Shown here: positions 1-9,025 of the stretch, one piece after another
How positions within the stretch are numbered: the stretch's first letter is position 1
How the letters are laid out: every line of letters begins with the position of its first letter
Assembly: GCA_947258375.1 (NCBI GenBank)
Contig: CAMYIJ010000014.1
Location: 1 to 47,568, forward strand
Source of the DNA: an uncultured Acidimicrobiaceae bacterium
GTDB lineage: Bacteria > Actinomycetota > Acidimicrobiia > Spongiisociales > UBA5794
Reading direction: 5' to 3'
DNA: 47,568 nt
Program-made: the position numbers and the translations under genes
Notes under the pieces: generated by a model
Database searches by the model: none
What the model was told of the DNA's origin: nothing
The model's input: only the letters and a program-made list of their open reading frames with translations

Positions 1-954
1 GGCGTCGACGGCATCATCGGCTGCCTGGCGAACGTCGGCAGGCAGGTCATAGGCATTGTTGTACTCGATGACCAAACCGCCGTTCTCCAGGTCGATCTCG
101 TAGGTTTCTCCGCCCAGGTCCCCGTCCTTGATCTGGTCGATCAGATCGGAGAGCACTACCTCCCACTTGTAGACCTGACTCGACACGACGATCGAGTCGG
201 CGAGGCTCGTTTGGTTGGACTGGGTACCGAACCACAGGACATCCTGCTGTTCGGCCACGCCGACGGCGCCGACGACCATCTGGGCAGTGCCGGTCATGAC
301 GTCTGCACCGTTGGCGACATGGGCGTTGGCCGCTTCGGCCGCCAATGTCGTGTTGCCGAAGTCGCCGGTGAAGGCTACGGCGACATTGGCGCCCTGGCTC
401 TCGGCGCCGTTGACGAATCCCTGGACGTACAGTGAAGCGTCGCCAACGTCCACCGGCCCGACTACGCCGATGTTCCCCGACGAGCTGAGCAACCCCGCCA
501 TGATCCCTTGCACGTAGGCGCCCTCGTCTGCCGCTGCCGTATAGGCCGAGACGTTGTCCAAGTCGAACGTGTCTGATGCGGTGCCCCAGGCGAACGCCGT
601 GTCCGGGAAGTCCTCGGCGACCTCCGGCAAGAAGGATCCGTATTGAGATCCGTGGCCGATCACGAGATCGTAGCCATCATTGGCGTAACCGCGGATGGCG
701 GCGGCGGCGTCCTCGACGACGAATGTCCCGTCCGTAATGGCGATCTCGATGGCGTCGGCGCCCATCTCGTCTCTGATCGAGTTCACGGCGTCCACGATCG
801 ACTGGCTGAACGCCAGGTCGTTCGACGCACTCGGCGCGACGACCGCAATCCGAAAGGCGTCGCCGTCGTCGCCGTCATCGCTGCTACAGGCACCTACCAC
901 CAGCGCCAAGGCGCCGAGCAGCGCCAGCAACCGCCATCCTGTTGACTTTGTCAT
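1..954 (-). CDS. BMP-family nucleoside-type ABC transporter substrate-binding lipoprotein (3' end off the left edge)
   Basis: The 318 visible residues start at an ATG 4-5 bases after a GAAGGA ribosome site. An N-terminal signal sequence ends in the lipobox VVGAC (Cys23), followed by an Asp/Gly-rich tether, so the protein should be a lipoprotein anchored outside the membrane. The rest reads as a BMP/PnrA-type periplasmic-binding fold (IAVVAPSASND near the start of the mature part, later YDLVIGHGSQYG and NIGVVGPVD). Proteins of this family bind nucleosides or related purines. It lies 46 bp downstream of two permease genes on the same strand and should be the last visible gene of that operon. 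No stop codon is reached, so the C-terminus and any ATPase gene beyond it cannot be seen. Family assignment is firm; the ligand is not. Confidence 0.85.
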   Translation of the reverse strand, partial: MTKSTGWRLLALLGALALVVGACSSDDGDDGDAFRIAVVAPSASNDLAFSQSIVDAVNSIRDEMGADAIEIAITDGTFVVEDAAAAIRGYANDGYDLVIGHGSQYGSFLPEVAEDFPDTAFAWGTASDTFDLDNVSAYTAAADEGAYVQGIMAGLLSSSGNIGVVGPVDVGDASLYVQGFVNGAESQGANVAVAFTGDFGNTTLAAEAANAHVANGADVMTGTAQMVVGAVGVAEQQDVLWFGTQSNQTSLADSIVVSSQVYKWEVVLSDLIDQIKDGDLGGETYEIDLENGGLVIEYNNAYDLPADVRQAADDAVDA

Positions 955-1000
955 TGGTTCCTTCTCTCTTCCCATCAACTGGGATTCGTATTCTGTCGTT

Positions 1001-1933
1001 TCATCCACCGCGGCTGAACGGTTTCGTCAGTGCGGTCGGAGCTTGGAATCGTTGGGAGACCGCGACCAGGGCCAAGATAGTTATCACCGCGGGCGCCATG
1101 TTGTACAGGTCCTGCTGGCTCACGGGAATCAGCTCGAGGGCTTTGAGCTGGCTGACCAGGGCCTGGACAAACCCGAAGAGGAGCGCCCCCAGCATGACTC
1201 CGATCGGCCGCCAGGCCCCGAAGTAGACGAGGGCGATTGCGATGAACCCCAGACCGGCGGTGAAGTTCTGCTGGAAGGTGCCGGTGGTGAGCACGAGGCC
1301 CGCGCCGGCTGCCCCGGCGAGGACGCCACCGATCGTTAGCGTGGCGTAGCGGGTGCGGGTGACGCTCACGCCGAGGCTGTCGGCGGCGGCCGGGTTCTCC
1401 CCGACGGCTCGAATGTTGAGGCCGAACGTCGTCTTGTTGAGCACCCAGATGCTCAGGGGCACCAGCAGAAATGCGATGTAGACGATGGAGCGTTGCCTGA
1501 ACGCAAAGTCACCGATCCAGGGGATGTCCCTGAGCAGCCAGATGTGGATCTCAGGCAGGGGATCGATGATGCGCGGCGTGCCCACTATCTTTTGGAAGAG
1601 AAGGTCGCTGAGGCCGAGGCCGAAGAGGTACACGCCGATACCGCTGATTCCCTGCTGGGCGCGCAGTGTGACGCTGATGAGGCCGTTGAGCAATCCCATG
1701 ATCAGGCCGACCGCCACTCCGGCGAGGAGACCGAGCCACGGGCTGTCGGTGCTCAGCGTCGTCCAATATGCGAAGAAGCCGCCGAGGAGCATCACGCCCT
1801 CGACGCCGAGGTTGAGAACGCCGCTGCGCTGGCCATACATCTCGCCGAGGCCGGCCAGCAACAGGGGCATGGCGAGCCGCAGCATGGCGGCCAGGGTGGC
1901 GACGATCGCGGTCTCGGTGAAGAGATCGCTCAT
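1001..1933 (-). CDS. ABC transporter permease, BMP/nucleoside type (second permease)
   Basis: This 310-residue integral membrane protein has about eight to nine hydrophobic segments. The N-terminal motif GEMYGQRSGVLNLGVEGVML is typical of the BPD_transp_2 permeases (NupQ/YufQ-like) that work with BMP lipoproteins. The start overlaps the stop of the upstream permease by four bases (ATGA), so the two are translationally coupled and probably form a heterodimeric channel. The internal GLNIRAVGENPAAADSLGVS stretch resembles the cytoplasmic coupling loop of this family, which contacts the ATPase. Neighbouring xanthine-dehydrogenase and deaminase genes point to purine uptake, which is an inference from context. 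Confidence 0.9.
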   Translation of the reverse strand: MSDLFTETAIVATLAAMLRLAMPLLLAGLGEMYGQRSGVLNLGVEGVMLLGGFFAYWTTLSTDSPWLGLLAGVAVGLIMGLLNGLISVTLRAQQGISGIGVYLFGLGLSDLLFQKIVGTPRIIDPLPEIHIWLLRDIPWIGDFAFRQRSIVYIAFLLVPLSIWVLNKTTFGLNIRAVGENPAAADSLGVSVTRTRYATLTIGGVLAGAAGAGLVLTTGTFQQNFTAGLGFIAIALVYFGAWRPIGVMLGALLFGFVQALVSQLKALELIPVSQQDLYNMAPAVITILALVAVSQRFQAPTALTKPFSRGG

Positions 1934-3054
1934 GGCTCCACCTCGGCGGTCTCGACCTGCTCATCGTTCCCCTCCGGCTGGTGGGCTTCGACGAGTCCGA
2001 GGCGCTGCCGTATCCAGTCCGAGGAAACCACAAACACCACGACGAGTCCGTTGAGGGCGACGATCAGCGCCTGGGGAACCTGCACGGCCCGCTGCAAGCT
2101 GTTGGCCCCGACAAGCAGTCCGCCAAATAGGAAGGAAGAGGGGATGGTCCAGAGGGGATGGAGCGCGCCGAACAGCGCCGTCACGATGCCGTTGAAGCCT
2201 GCGGAGCCGGTGAATCCGGCCGCCGAGCCATCCGTGACGAAACGGTGCGACTCGCTGCCGAAGACCAGCAAGGCGCCGGCCAGGCCCGCCAGCGCTCCGC
2301 TGAAGGTGAGCGCAAGGACGATGCTCCGCTTCACCGGCATCCCGCCGTATCTGGCGGCGTCCGGGTTGAGGCCGACGGCGCGCAGCCGGTACCCGGCCGT
2401 TGTGCGCCACAGCAATATGTACGCCGCAATTGCGGCCACGATGGCAATGACCGGTCCGGAGTGCAGGCGGCTTCCGAAGAGGATGGGAAGGTCGGCTCCC
2501 TCGGACAGGCGTTCTGTCTGGGGAATCGCTCCGAGCTCGTTGGCATTGGGGTCGATGAAGGGACCGCGCAGCAAGTAGTTCATGAGCTGGGCGGCCACCA
2601 GGTTGAGCATGATCGTCGACAGGATCTCGCTCACTCCGAAGTAGGCCTTCAACGCGCCCGGAATCGCGCCCCACAGCGCCCCTCCCAGCAGGCCGGCGAG
2701 GATCACGAGGGGGATCAGGACGAAGCCCGACATGTCGGGCAGCAGCAAGACGAGCCCGGTGGAGAAGATGGCTCCGAGGATCATCTGGCCCTCGCCGCCG
2801 ATGTTGATCACGTTGGCGCGGAAGGCGATTGTGATCCCGACGCCGACCAGCATCAGGGGCGTGGCCTTGAGCGCGGTCTCGATGAGGCCGTTGCCGGACC
2901 CGAACGCGCCTTCCAGCATGGCCCAGTAGCCGGTGAGGGGGTTGGCGCCGAGGGCCAGCAGCATGATGGCGCCGATGGCGAGGGCTCCCACTACCGCCAG
3001 GACCGGTACGAGTGCCCGCTGCAACCGACCCGAAGCTTTGGCGCGTGATGTCAC
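1930..3054 (-). CDS. ABC transporter permease, BMP/nucleoside type (first permease)
   Basis: This 374-residue membrane protein starts at a GTG and belongs to the NupP/YufP-like branch of BPD_transp_2 permeases. It shows the family motif FRANVINIGGEGQMILGAI (about residues 77-95) and a coupling loop GYRLRAVGLNPDAARYGGM. The C-terminal 35 residues are hydrophilic and acidic. It is the first gene of the operon permease-permease-lipoprotein on the minus strand. A promoter with a shared inverted repeat lies 46-75 bases upstream. No ATP-binding subunit for this transporter lies on this side within the window; it may follow the lipoprotein off the left edge, or the ATPase at 10266-11756 may be shared. 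Confidence 0.9.
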   Translation of the reverse strand: MTSRAKASGRLQRALVPVLAVVGALAIGAIMLLALGANPLTGYWAMLEGAFGSGNGLIETALKATPLMLVGVGITIAFRANVINIGGEGQMILGAIFSTGLVLLLPDMSGFVLIPLVILAGLLGGALWGAIPGALKAYFGVSEILSTIMLNLVAAQLMNYLLRGPFIDPNANELGAIPQTERLSEGADLPILFGSRLHSGPVIAIVAAIAAYILLWRTTAGYRLRAVGLNPDAARYGGMPVKRSIVLALTFSGALAGLAGALLVFGSESHRFVTDGSAAGFTGSAGFNGIVTALFGALHPLWTIPSSFLFGGLLVGANSLQRAVQVPQALIVALNGLVVVFVVSSDWIRQRLGLVEAHQPEGNDEQVETAEVEP

Positions 3055-3099
3055 TGCCGTCGTTGCCTACGCACCGGACACCGTTCGCTCATGGCGGGG

Positions 3100-3129
3100 A
3101 TCGTGGCAGGAACCTTTACATTCTGTCAA
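3100..3129 (-). promoter_or_regulatory. Promoter with TTGAC-N5-GTAAA operator-like repeat, for the first transporter operon
   Basis: Read on the minus strand, TTGACA (3129-3124) is followed 18 bases later by CACGAT (3105-3100), a weak -10. GTAAAG (3119-3114) sits four bases after the -35, giving an imperfect inverted repeat TTGAC-N5-GTAAA. The same arrangement occurs at 25130-25145 and 44335-44350, both in front of related catabolic genes. The start codon of the permease is at 3054. Confidence 0.5.
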
Positions 3130-3155
3130 TTTGTTTGAGGCGGCCCGGGACCAGA

Positions 3156-5399
3156 TCAGCCGGCCGCCGAGAAGCCCGCCGCCTGGAGGCCCGCAAGTAC
3201 GCGGCTTGGGGTGAGCGGGAACTCGTTGAACCAGACACCGGTGGCGTCATGAAGAGCTGCCACCACGGCGGCGGCATACGGGATGAACGGCATCTCGGCC
3301 ATTCCTCTGACACCGAAGGGGCCGCGGGGATCGGGGATCTCGAGGATGTGTGAATCGACCTCGTCGGGGATGTCGAGGATGCCCGGGATCAGGTAGCCGC
3401 TGAAGCGGGGGTTGAGGATGTGGCCGTCGACGACCTGCAGGTTCTCGCTGATGGCATATCCGTGGGCCTGGACAACGGCTCCTTCCACCTGTCCTTCGAT
3501 GAGTGTGGGATTGATCGCCCTCCCGACGTCGGTGGAACACACGACGGAGCCGATGGAGATGTGGCCGGTGTCGATGTCGACGGCGAGATCCACGGCCTCC
3601 GCCACGTAGCCATAGGCGAAATTGGGTTGACCTACCCCGGTGTCCGGGTCGAGTGTCTCGGTGGCGGGTGGGACGAAGCGGAATTCTCCGACGGCCGGAC
3701 GATCGCCGTCGAGCCACGCCTTGGCGGCCTCCTCGGAGGCGCCGAGGATGGAGTTGCCTGCCATCCACGACAGGCGGGACGCGGACGCCGACCCTGAATC
3801 TCCCGATGAGCCGGTGTCGGAGAACACTCCTTCGACGCGCTCGATATCGACGCCGGCGGCCTCCGCCAGCATCTGCAGGAACGCGGTATGCGCCCCCTGG
3901 CCGACGTCGGCGCCACCGTGATGGAGCACCACCCGTTCGATCTCGTCGTCGCCGTACATCTCGACCCTCGCATCGCATCGCTCGGGAAAACCGAACGAGA
4001 ATCCGACGTTCTTGTACGAGCAGGCGAACCCACGTCCGGTCCGGGTGCGGTCCGTCGCGCTCGGCAGCGACTCGAAGACCTTGAGATCCGACACCTGGGC
4101 CGGGCGAGTGCCCCATTCTGAGCGGTCCCGGCATCCCGCGATCACCTCGGGCATGCTCACTCCGGCCGGCAACTCGACCTGGGTGATGCCGATCGAGCCT
4201 TCCTGGAGAGTGTTGCGCAGGCGCAGTTCGACTGGATCAATGCCGAGCTTCTCCGCCAGCTTGTTCATTTGCGACTCGGCAACGAACGCCCCCTGGGGGG
4301 CCCCGAATCCGCGGAACGCCCCACCGGGGACGGTATTGGTGTAGACGCCGTGGCTGTCGATGTGCGCGTTGGGGATTTCGTAGGCGCCGCCCACGGTGAG
4401 GTGCATGTTGCCGAGCACTTTGTTGGTTGTGTAGTTGTAGGCCCCGGCGTCGAGGTAGCCGACCGACTCGACGGCGGTGATCCGCCCGTCCTTGGTGGCT
4501 CCCCATTTGGCGTGGATCCGGCCGCGGTGCCGCTTGTGATGGCCGACCACACTCTCTTCACGCGACCACACCGTGTGGATCGGTCGGGTCTCGCCCTGCT
4601 GCGACAGCTTCCACGCCGCCAGCGCCAGCACGATTTGTACGGACATGTCTTCGCGGCCGCCGAACGCACCTCCGATGGCGGTGTAGACGACGCGCACCTT
4701 GTCTTCTGTCAGGTCGAGGGCGTGGAGGATCTGGCCGAGTTCCTCGTAGGTCCACTGGCCGGCCACCTTGACCGTGATACGCCCCTCGGAGTCGATGTAG
4801 CCGATGCCCGCCTCAGGTTGCAGATAGGCGTGCTCCTGGTGGGGCACCACATAGGTGTCCTCGACGATCACGTCGGCTTCTGCCCAACCGGCCTCCATGT
4901 CACCCTTGCGGATCCGGTAGGTGTAGTAGGCGTTCGAATCCCCGGATTCGGGGTGGACTCGCACTTCGTCGCGCAGCGCATGGTCGATGTCGGCGACCGC
5001 AGGTAGCTGCTCCCACTCCACCTCGAGCGCGGCGGCTCCCCGCTCGGCGGCTTCTGCAGACTCCGCGACCACAAATGCAATCTGGTCTGCCTCCCACCGG
5101 CTGACGTCGGAGGCGACATCGGCAATCCCGGTGGCGTTGAGCCCGACGAGAACCGGCTGATCGAACATCGTCAAGCCGTACTCATTGACGGGAACATCGG
5201 CGGCGGTGAACACGGCGACGACCTCCGGGTCGGCGAGTGCCGCCGAGGTGTCCATCGCCACCATTCGGGCGTGCGCCTGGCCGGAGAACACGACCTTGCC
5301 GTGCAGGGCTCCCTCGGCGGGCAGGTCGGCCGGGTAGTCGGCTTCCCCGGTCACCTTGCCGTGGGCGTCGATACGAGTGCGATTGTCGCCGACCGTCAT
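3156..5399 (-). CDS. Xanthine-dehydrogenase-family molybdopterin-binding subunit
   Basis: This 747-residue protein is the large molybdenum cofactor subunit of a xanthine oxidase family hydroxylase, which hydroxylates N-heterocycles or aldehydes with water as oxygen source. Visible motifs are the N-terminal a/b hammerhead region (HGKVVFSGQAHARM), GGAFGG at residues 243-248, GAFRGFGAPQG, the GGADVGQGAHT cofactor loop, DVGRAINP, and GVRGMAEMPF with the presumed catalytic Glu702. The chosen ATG overlaps the stop of the fused FAD/2Fe-2S gene (ATGA), so subunits are made together. The deaminase and FAD/Fe-S genes lie immediately upstream. Xanthine or hypoxanthine is the likely substrate from context, but family members with other substrates cannot be excluded. 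Confidence 0.88.
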   Translation of the reverse strand: MTVGDNRTRIDAHGKVTGEADYPADLPAEGALHGKVVFSGQAHARMVAMDTSAALADPEVVAVFTAADVPVNEYGLTMFDQPVLVGLNATGIADVASDVSRWEADQIAFVVAESAEAAERGAAALEVEWEQLPAVADIDHALRDEVRVHPESGDSNAYYTYRIRKGDMEAGWAEADVIVEDTYVVPHQEHAYLQPEAGIGYIDSEGRITVKVAGQWTYEELGQILHALDLTEDKVRVVYTAIGGAFGGREDMSVQIVLALAAWKLSQQGETRPIHTVWSREESVVGHHKRHRGRIHAKWGATKDGRITAVESVGYLDAGAYNYTTNKVLGNMHLTVGGAYEIPNAHIDSHGVYTNTVPGGAFRGFGAPQGAFVAESQMNKLAEKLGIDPVELRLRNTLQEGSIGITQVELPAGVSMPEVIAGCRDRSEWGTRPAQVSDLKVFESLPSATDRTRTGRGFACSYKNVGFSFGFPERCDARVEMYGDDEIERVVLHHGGADVGQGAHTAFLQMLAEAAGVDIERVEGVFSDTGSSGDSGSASASRLSWMAGNSILGASEEAAKAWLDGDRPAVGEFRFVPPATETLDPDTGVGQPNFAYGYVAEAVDLAVDIDTGHISIGSVVCSTDVGRAINPTLIEGQVEGAVVQAHGYAISENLQVVDGHILNPRFSGYLIPGILDIPDEVDSHILEIPDPRGPFGVRGMAEMPFIPYAAAVVAALHDATGVWFNEFPLTPSRVLAGLQAAGFSAAG

Positions 5400-6835
5400 G
5401 AGACACTCCCTGCCGCGTCCATCACCGCGTCGATGATCTTGTAGTACCCCGTACACCGGCAGAGATTGCCCGACAGCGCCCGCGTCACGTCATCGCGCGT
5501 TGGATCGTTGTCGTCCTCGAGCAGCCGCCCGGCCGCCATGAGGATGCCGGGGATGCAGAAGCCGCACTGCACGGCGCCGTGGTCGATGAAGGCCTGCTGC
5601 ACCGGGTGGAGGTCGTCGGGCGTGGTGGCGAGGCCTTCGATGGTGACGACCTGCGAGCCGGCCGCCGCCGGCGCCGTCACCAGGCAGGACATCACAGCAG
5701 CTCCGTCGAGCCACACGGTGCACGCTCCACACTCACCTTCGGCGCAGCCTTCCTTGCTGCCTGTCAATCCTTCCTTGCGAAGCCAGTCGAGCAGCGTCTC
5801 GTCGGGCTTCGTGGCGCCCGATACGGTCGCCCCGTTGACCCGCATCGCGATCGTGTCGCCCGGGATGACGGCGCCGACGGCGCCGGCGCCGTTGAGCATG
5901 CCCGCACCGGGACCCAGCAACACGGGCTGATCGGGCCACTGGGATCGTTCTGCGCCGATGGCAATCGCGTGGAGGCCGCGCTCCATGACGATGCGGACGC
6001 CGTCGGATCGGTAGTCGGCCGTCGCGCGGATGTCGTCGATCGGGGAGACACCGGAAACCGCAGCCTGAGCGGCGGTTGCGATCGTTGTGGCGTCGAGCCG
6101 ATGACCGACGAGAGCCGCCTCTGCAGCCGGTGCCGAGACGATTGTGGGCGCGACGCTGCCAACGGCAATCGCGGCGCCGGTGACGATGTCCTCGTTGCGC
6201 GTAACGATGATGGCGGCGTGAACCACCGAGATGGCCTGAGCGCGGCGCAGCCCCAACTTGACGAAGATCCCGGTCGCTTCAGCGGACATGGGCTCAAATG
6301 TGATCTTGGTGAGCAGCTCGTCGGGCTCCATCACCGTTTGGCGCACCCCGGTGTAGAACTCCCGCAGCCGCACCGTGCGCGCCCCGCGCATCGAGGTGAG
6401 CTCGACCGCGGCATCGAGAGCCCACAGCGCGCTGATCGTGTCGTTGGCCGGGCTGGCGGTAACGACATTGCCGGCGATGGTCGCCCGGTTGCGCAGTTGC
6501 GGCGAGCCGACCTCCCAACACGCCTGCGCCAATGGCAGGGCATCGCCCGTGATGATCGAGGACGCCACCGCCTGGTTGTGGGTGACGAGGGGACCGATCT
6601 CAATCCGGTCCTCGACCTGGGTGATCGTGTTGAGTCCGGCAATCCCTGTGATGTCGACGAGGACGCTGAAGTCGGTGCGAACCAGCCGCTGCATTTCGAG
6701 GAGCAGATCGGAGCCGCCGGCGAGGACCCGGGCGTCTGCACCATGTTCCGTGAGTAGCTCGAGCGCTTCTGCCAGGTCGACCGGCCGCTCGTAGCGTTCG
6801 GCTCGGTGGGGGACCCGCTGGACTTCGTGCATCAT
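5396..6835 (-). CDS. Fused FAD-binding / [2Fe-2S] subunit of xanthine-dehydrogenase-family enzyme
   Basis: This single 479-residue chain carries two electron-transfer modules that are usually separate subunits in bacteria. Residues 1-290 look like the CoxM/XdhB FAD domain (VLAGGSDLLLEM, then GSPQLRNRATIAGNVVTASP). Residues about 310-479 are the CoxS/XdhC [2Fe-2S] module, with Cys364, 369, 372 and 384 for the plant-type cluster and Cys424, 427, 459 and 461 (CGFC...CRC) for the second. The order FAD then Fe-S is the reverse of the eukaryotic and XdhA arrangement. Two tandem ATGs (6835 and 6832) follow AGGAAGG; the first overlaps the deaminase stop as ATGA. It should pass electrons from the molybdenum subunit encoded next to an NAD-type or quinone acceptor. 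Confidence 0.88.
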   Translation of the reverse strand: MMHEVQRVPHRAERYERPVDLAEALELLTEHGADARVLAGGSDLLLEMQRLVRTDFSVLVDITGIAGLNTITQVEDRIEIGPLVTHNQAVASSIITGDALPLAQACWEVGSPQLRNRATIAGNVVTASPANDTISALWALDAAVELTSMRGARTVRLREFYTGVRQTVMEPDELLTKITFEPMSAEATGIFVKLGLRRAQAISVVHAAIIVTRNEDIVTGAAIAVGSVAPTIVSAPAAEAALVGHRLDATTIATAAQAAVSGVSPIDDIRATADYRSDGVRIVMERGLHAIAIGAERSQWPDQPVLLGPGAGMLNGAGAVGAVIPGDTIAMRVNGATVSGATKPDETLLDWLRKEGLTGSKEGCAEGECGACTVWLDGAAVMSCLVTAPAAAGSQVVTIEGLATTPDDLHPVQQAFIDHGAVQCGFCIPGILMAAGRLLEDDNDPTRDDVTRALSGNLCRCTGYYKIIDAVMDAAGSVS

Positions 6836-7428
6836 CCTTCCTCTCTCGCCTCGAGGGCGGCCCGGCCGTTGTAGATCACTCCACCGGATTCGGCGTACCT
6901 GATCAGGACCGCGGCCGCGCTGGTGCGCATGACATCTCGCGTCACCGAGATTCCCGCTGCGGCGAGATCGGCCACCCACTCGGGCGGTTTGGCTCCCTCG
7001 TCGAAGCCGACCGCGCGGGCGTCCTCATCCCGAGCACCGCACATGAGCGACGTGACGCCTGACCAGCCGACGGCACCGAGGCACATCGCGCAGGGCTCCG
7101 TCGTCGCGACCAGTTCAGTCTCACCGAGTGTTGCCAGGTCATGGTGACCGATCGTCACCCCGGCCAGCGCCATTGCCACCATCTCGGCGTGGGCGATAGC
7201 CATCGAGGCTGCCACCACCACGTTCACTCCGGCAGCCACGAGCTTTCCGGAGCCCGTCTCGAATATGGCAGCACCAAAGGGCCCGCCGGTCCCCGACGCG
7301 GTGTTGCGGTCCGCCAGCTCGATGGCAAAGGCCATCCGCTCCTCCGGCGAGTTCGCAACCACTTCGGCGGGTACGGCGTCGTCCCACCAGTCGGGGAGGG
7401 CGATCGTGGCGCTGCGGGGTCGGGTCAT
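6832..7428 (-). CDS. Guanine-deaminase-like nucleobase deaminase (cytidine deaminase fold)
   Basis: This 198-residue zinc hydrolase starts at an ATG preceded by GAGGA at good spacing; a longer in-frame reading has no ribosome site. Zinc ligands and catalytic Glu are clear: HAE at residues 80-82 and EPCAMC with Cys113 and Cys116. The GGPFGAAI motif near residue 48 and the region around GARDEDARAVGFDEG resemble Bacillus-type GuaD, which converts guanine to xanthine; tRNA-adenosine deaminase-type relatives are the main alternative. It is the first gene of the operon deaminase - FAD/Fe-S - molybdopterin subunit, so its product would be a fitting substrate for the hydroxylase encoded downstream. 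It diverges from the lipoprotein gene at 7622. Confidence 0.82.
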   Translation of the reverse strand: MTRPRSATIALPDWWDDAVPAEVVANSPEERMAFAIELADRNTASGTGGPFGAAIFETGSGKLVAAGVNVVVAASMAIAHAEMVAMALAGVTIGHHDLATLGETELVATTEPCAMCLGAVGWSGVTSLMCGARDEDARAVGFDEGAKPPEWVADLAAAGISVTRDVMRTSAAAVLIRYAESGGVIYNGRAALEAREEG

Positions 7429-7581
7429 GGTTCCTCGCGGTTGGCTGGCCGGATGTTTGGCGAAGAGGAGCACAGTTACATCCAAAGTGTACGACAGGGG
7501 GTGATCCAAACCGCGGCGATCGGCCGGGTTGGCACAGAGGCCGGCCGCGCCGAGCGCGGCTCGACCCATCGCGCTGTGGCG

Positions 7582-7587
7582 TAGCAT
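7582..7587 (+). promoter_or_regulatory. Candidate -10 element TAGCAT for the second BMP lipoprotein
   Basis: TAGCAT lies 34 bases before the start codon at 7622, with CTCGAC 16 bases upstream as a weak -35. TAGCNT hexamers recur before other starts in the window (10251, 39632, 45284), which supports a shared -10 sequence. Confidence 0.3.
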
Positions 7588-7621
7588 GGCGCCCTCATCG
7601 GGCGACTAGGAGAGAGATTCG

Positions 7622-8965
7622 ATGCAATCCAACAAACGTCGGCTGTCACTGCTGGCGGGGCTGCTGGCCTTCGCGCTGGTAGCCGCCGCATGTGGCGACG
7701 ACGCTGATCCAACCACGACCACGGCCGCTCCGAGCGGAGGCGACAGCAGTACAACAACTGCGGCTCCGAGCGGCGGCGACTCCACCACGACCGCGGCTCC
7801 GGCCTCGACGACAGCGGCGCCCACCGGCGGCGTTCCCCTAGAGGACTTCAAGCTCGGGATCCTGCTGGTTGGTCCGGAGTTCGACCAGGGCTACAGCCAG
7901 GCTCACTATGAAGGAGCCCAGTACGCGATCGAGAAGCTGGGGCTTTCTGAGGACGCTCTGCTCAGCCTCGACTTCATCAACCCGGCAGACAACCCGGGCC
8001 TGACGCCAGAGGCTGTCGCCGCTGACATGATCTCGCAGGGCGCCGACCTGATCATCTTCAACTCGGACGACATGAAGGATGGAGCATTCGCCGCCGCCGA
8101 GCAGAATCCCGACGTGCCGATGATCTGGATCTCGGGTGACAATGCCTGGACCGACGGCAAGGCGCCCCGGACCGAGCTGGCCAACCTGGGCAACATCTTC
8201 GGGCAGATGATCTACGGCAAGATGATTGCCGGTTGTGCTGCCGCCTTGCAGAGCGAGACCGGGCAGCTCGCCTATCTGGGACCGCTCACCAACGACGAGA
8301 CCCGCCGGCTGGTCAACTCGGCCTACCTGGGCGCCAAGTGGTGCTGGGAGAACGTGCGCGGGGAGACAACCGATCTCCAGTTCAAGGTGACGTACATCGG
8401 GTTCTGGTTTGAGATCCCCGGGGTGACGCTCGACGCCACGCAGGTGGTCAACGACTTCATCGATGACGGCGCCGACGTTGTGCTCTCCGGCATCGACACC
8501 ACGCAGGCGCTGGTCCGTAGCGGCCAGCGGGCGGATGCCGGTGAGAGCCTGTTCGCCGTTCCCTATGACTACATCGATGCGTGCCAGGAGGCTCCGGACA
8601 TCTGTCTGGGTGTGCCGTACTTCAACTGGGGCCCGGCCTATCTCGAGCTGGCGCAGTCGGTGATCGACGGAACCTACTCAGCCGGCTTCCAGTGGCTCGC
8701 CCCGGACTGGAGCGACATCAACAATCCTGACTCCAGCATCATTGGCTATGCCAAGGGGGCCGGCCTGACCGCCGAGAACTCGACCGCACTCGATGCGTTC
8801 ATCAACGGTCTCGGCGACGGGTCGATCAACCTGTACGAGGGCCCGCTGAACTGGCAGGATGGATCCACCTTCCTCGCCGACGGCGAAACCGCGAGCGAAT
8901 TCCAGATTTGGTATTCCGAGCAGTGCCTCGAAGGCGTTGAAGGAGTCTGCGACCTCGATTCGTAG
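7622..8965 (+). CDS. BMP-family ABC transporter substrate-binding lipoprotein with Thr/Ala-rich linker
   Basis: This 447-residue lipoprotein starts at an ATG after GGAGAGAG. The signal sequence ends in the lipobox VAAAC (Cys24), followed by about 40 residues of TTTTAAP/SGGDS repeats acting as a spacer from the membrane. The mature part (from about residue 75) is a BMP-type binding domain: FKLGILLVGPEFDQGY, ADLIIFNSDDMKDGAF, and later AYLGPLTNDETRRLVNSAYLGA. Its length is above the usual 340-380 because of the linker. The matching ATPase and two permeases follow at 10266-13812, separated by a terminator and a split HEAT-like gene. The ligand is likely a nucleobase or nucleoside, inferred from the adjacent deaminase/hydroxylase operon. 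Confidence 0.88.
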   Translation: MQSNKRRLSLLAGLLAFALVAAACGDDADPTTTTAAPSGGDSSTTTAAPSGGDSTTTAAPASTTAAPTGGVPLEDFKLGILLVGPEFDQGYSQAHYEGAQYAIEKLGLSEDALLSLDFINPADNPGLTPEAVAADMISQGADLIIFNSDDMKDGAFAAAEQNPDVPMIWISGDNAWTDGKAPRTELANLGNIFGQMIYGKMIAGCAAALQSETGQLAYLGPLTNDETRRLVNSAYLGAKWCWENVRGETTDLQFKVTYIGFWFEIPGVTLDATQVVNDFIDDGADVVLSGIDTTQALVRSGQRADAGESLFAVPYDYIDACQEAPDICLGVPYFNWGPAYLELAQSVIDGTYSAGFQWLAPDWSDINNPDSSIIGYAKGAGLTAENSTALDAFINGLGDGSINLYEGPLNWQDGSTFLADGETASEFQIWYSEQCLEGVEGVCDLDS

Positions 8966-8992
8966 AGGTTGATCCAGGACCAGATCAAGCTG

Positions 8993-9025
8993 TTGGGAAG
9001 GGACGCCTCTGGCGTCCCTTCCCAA
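8993..9025 (+). terminator. 15-bp perfect hairpin after the BMP lipoprotein gene
   Basis: TTGGGAAGGGACGCC and its exact reverse complement are separated by only TCT, 27 bases after the stop codon. There is no T-run behind it. Its place and strength fit a transcription terminator that ends or attenuates the highly expressed lipoprotein message. Confidence 0.75.
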
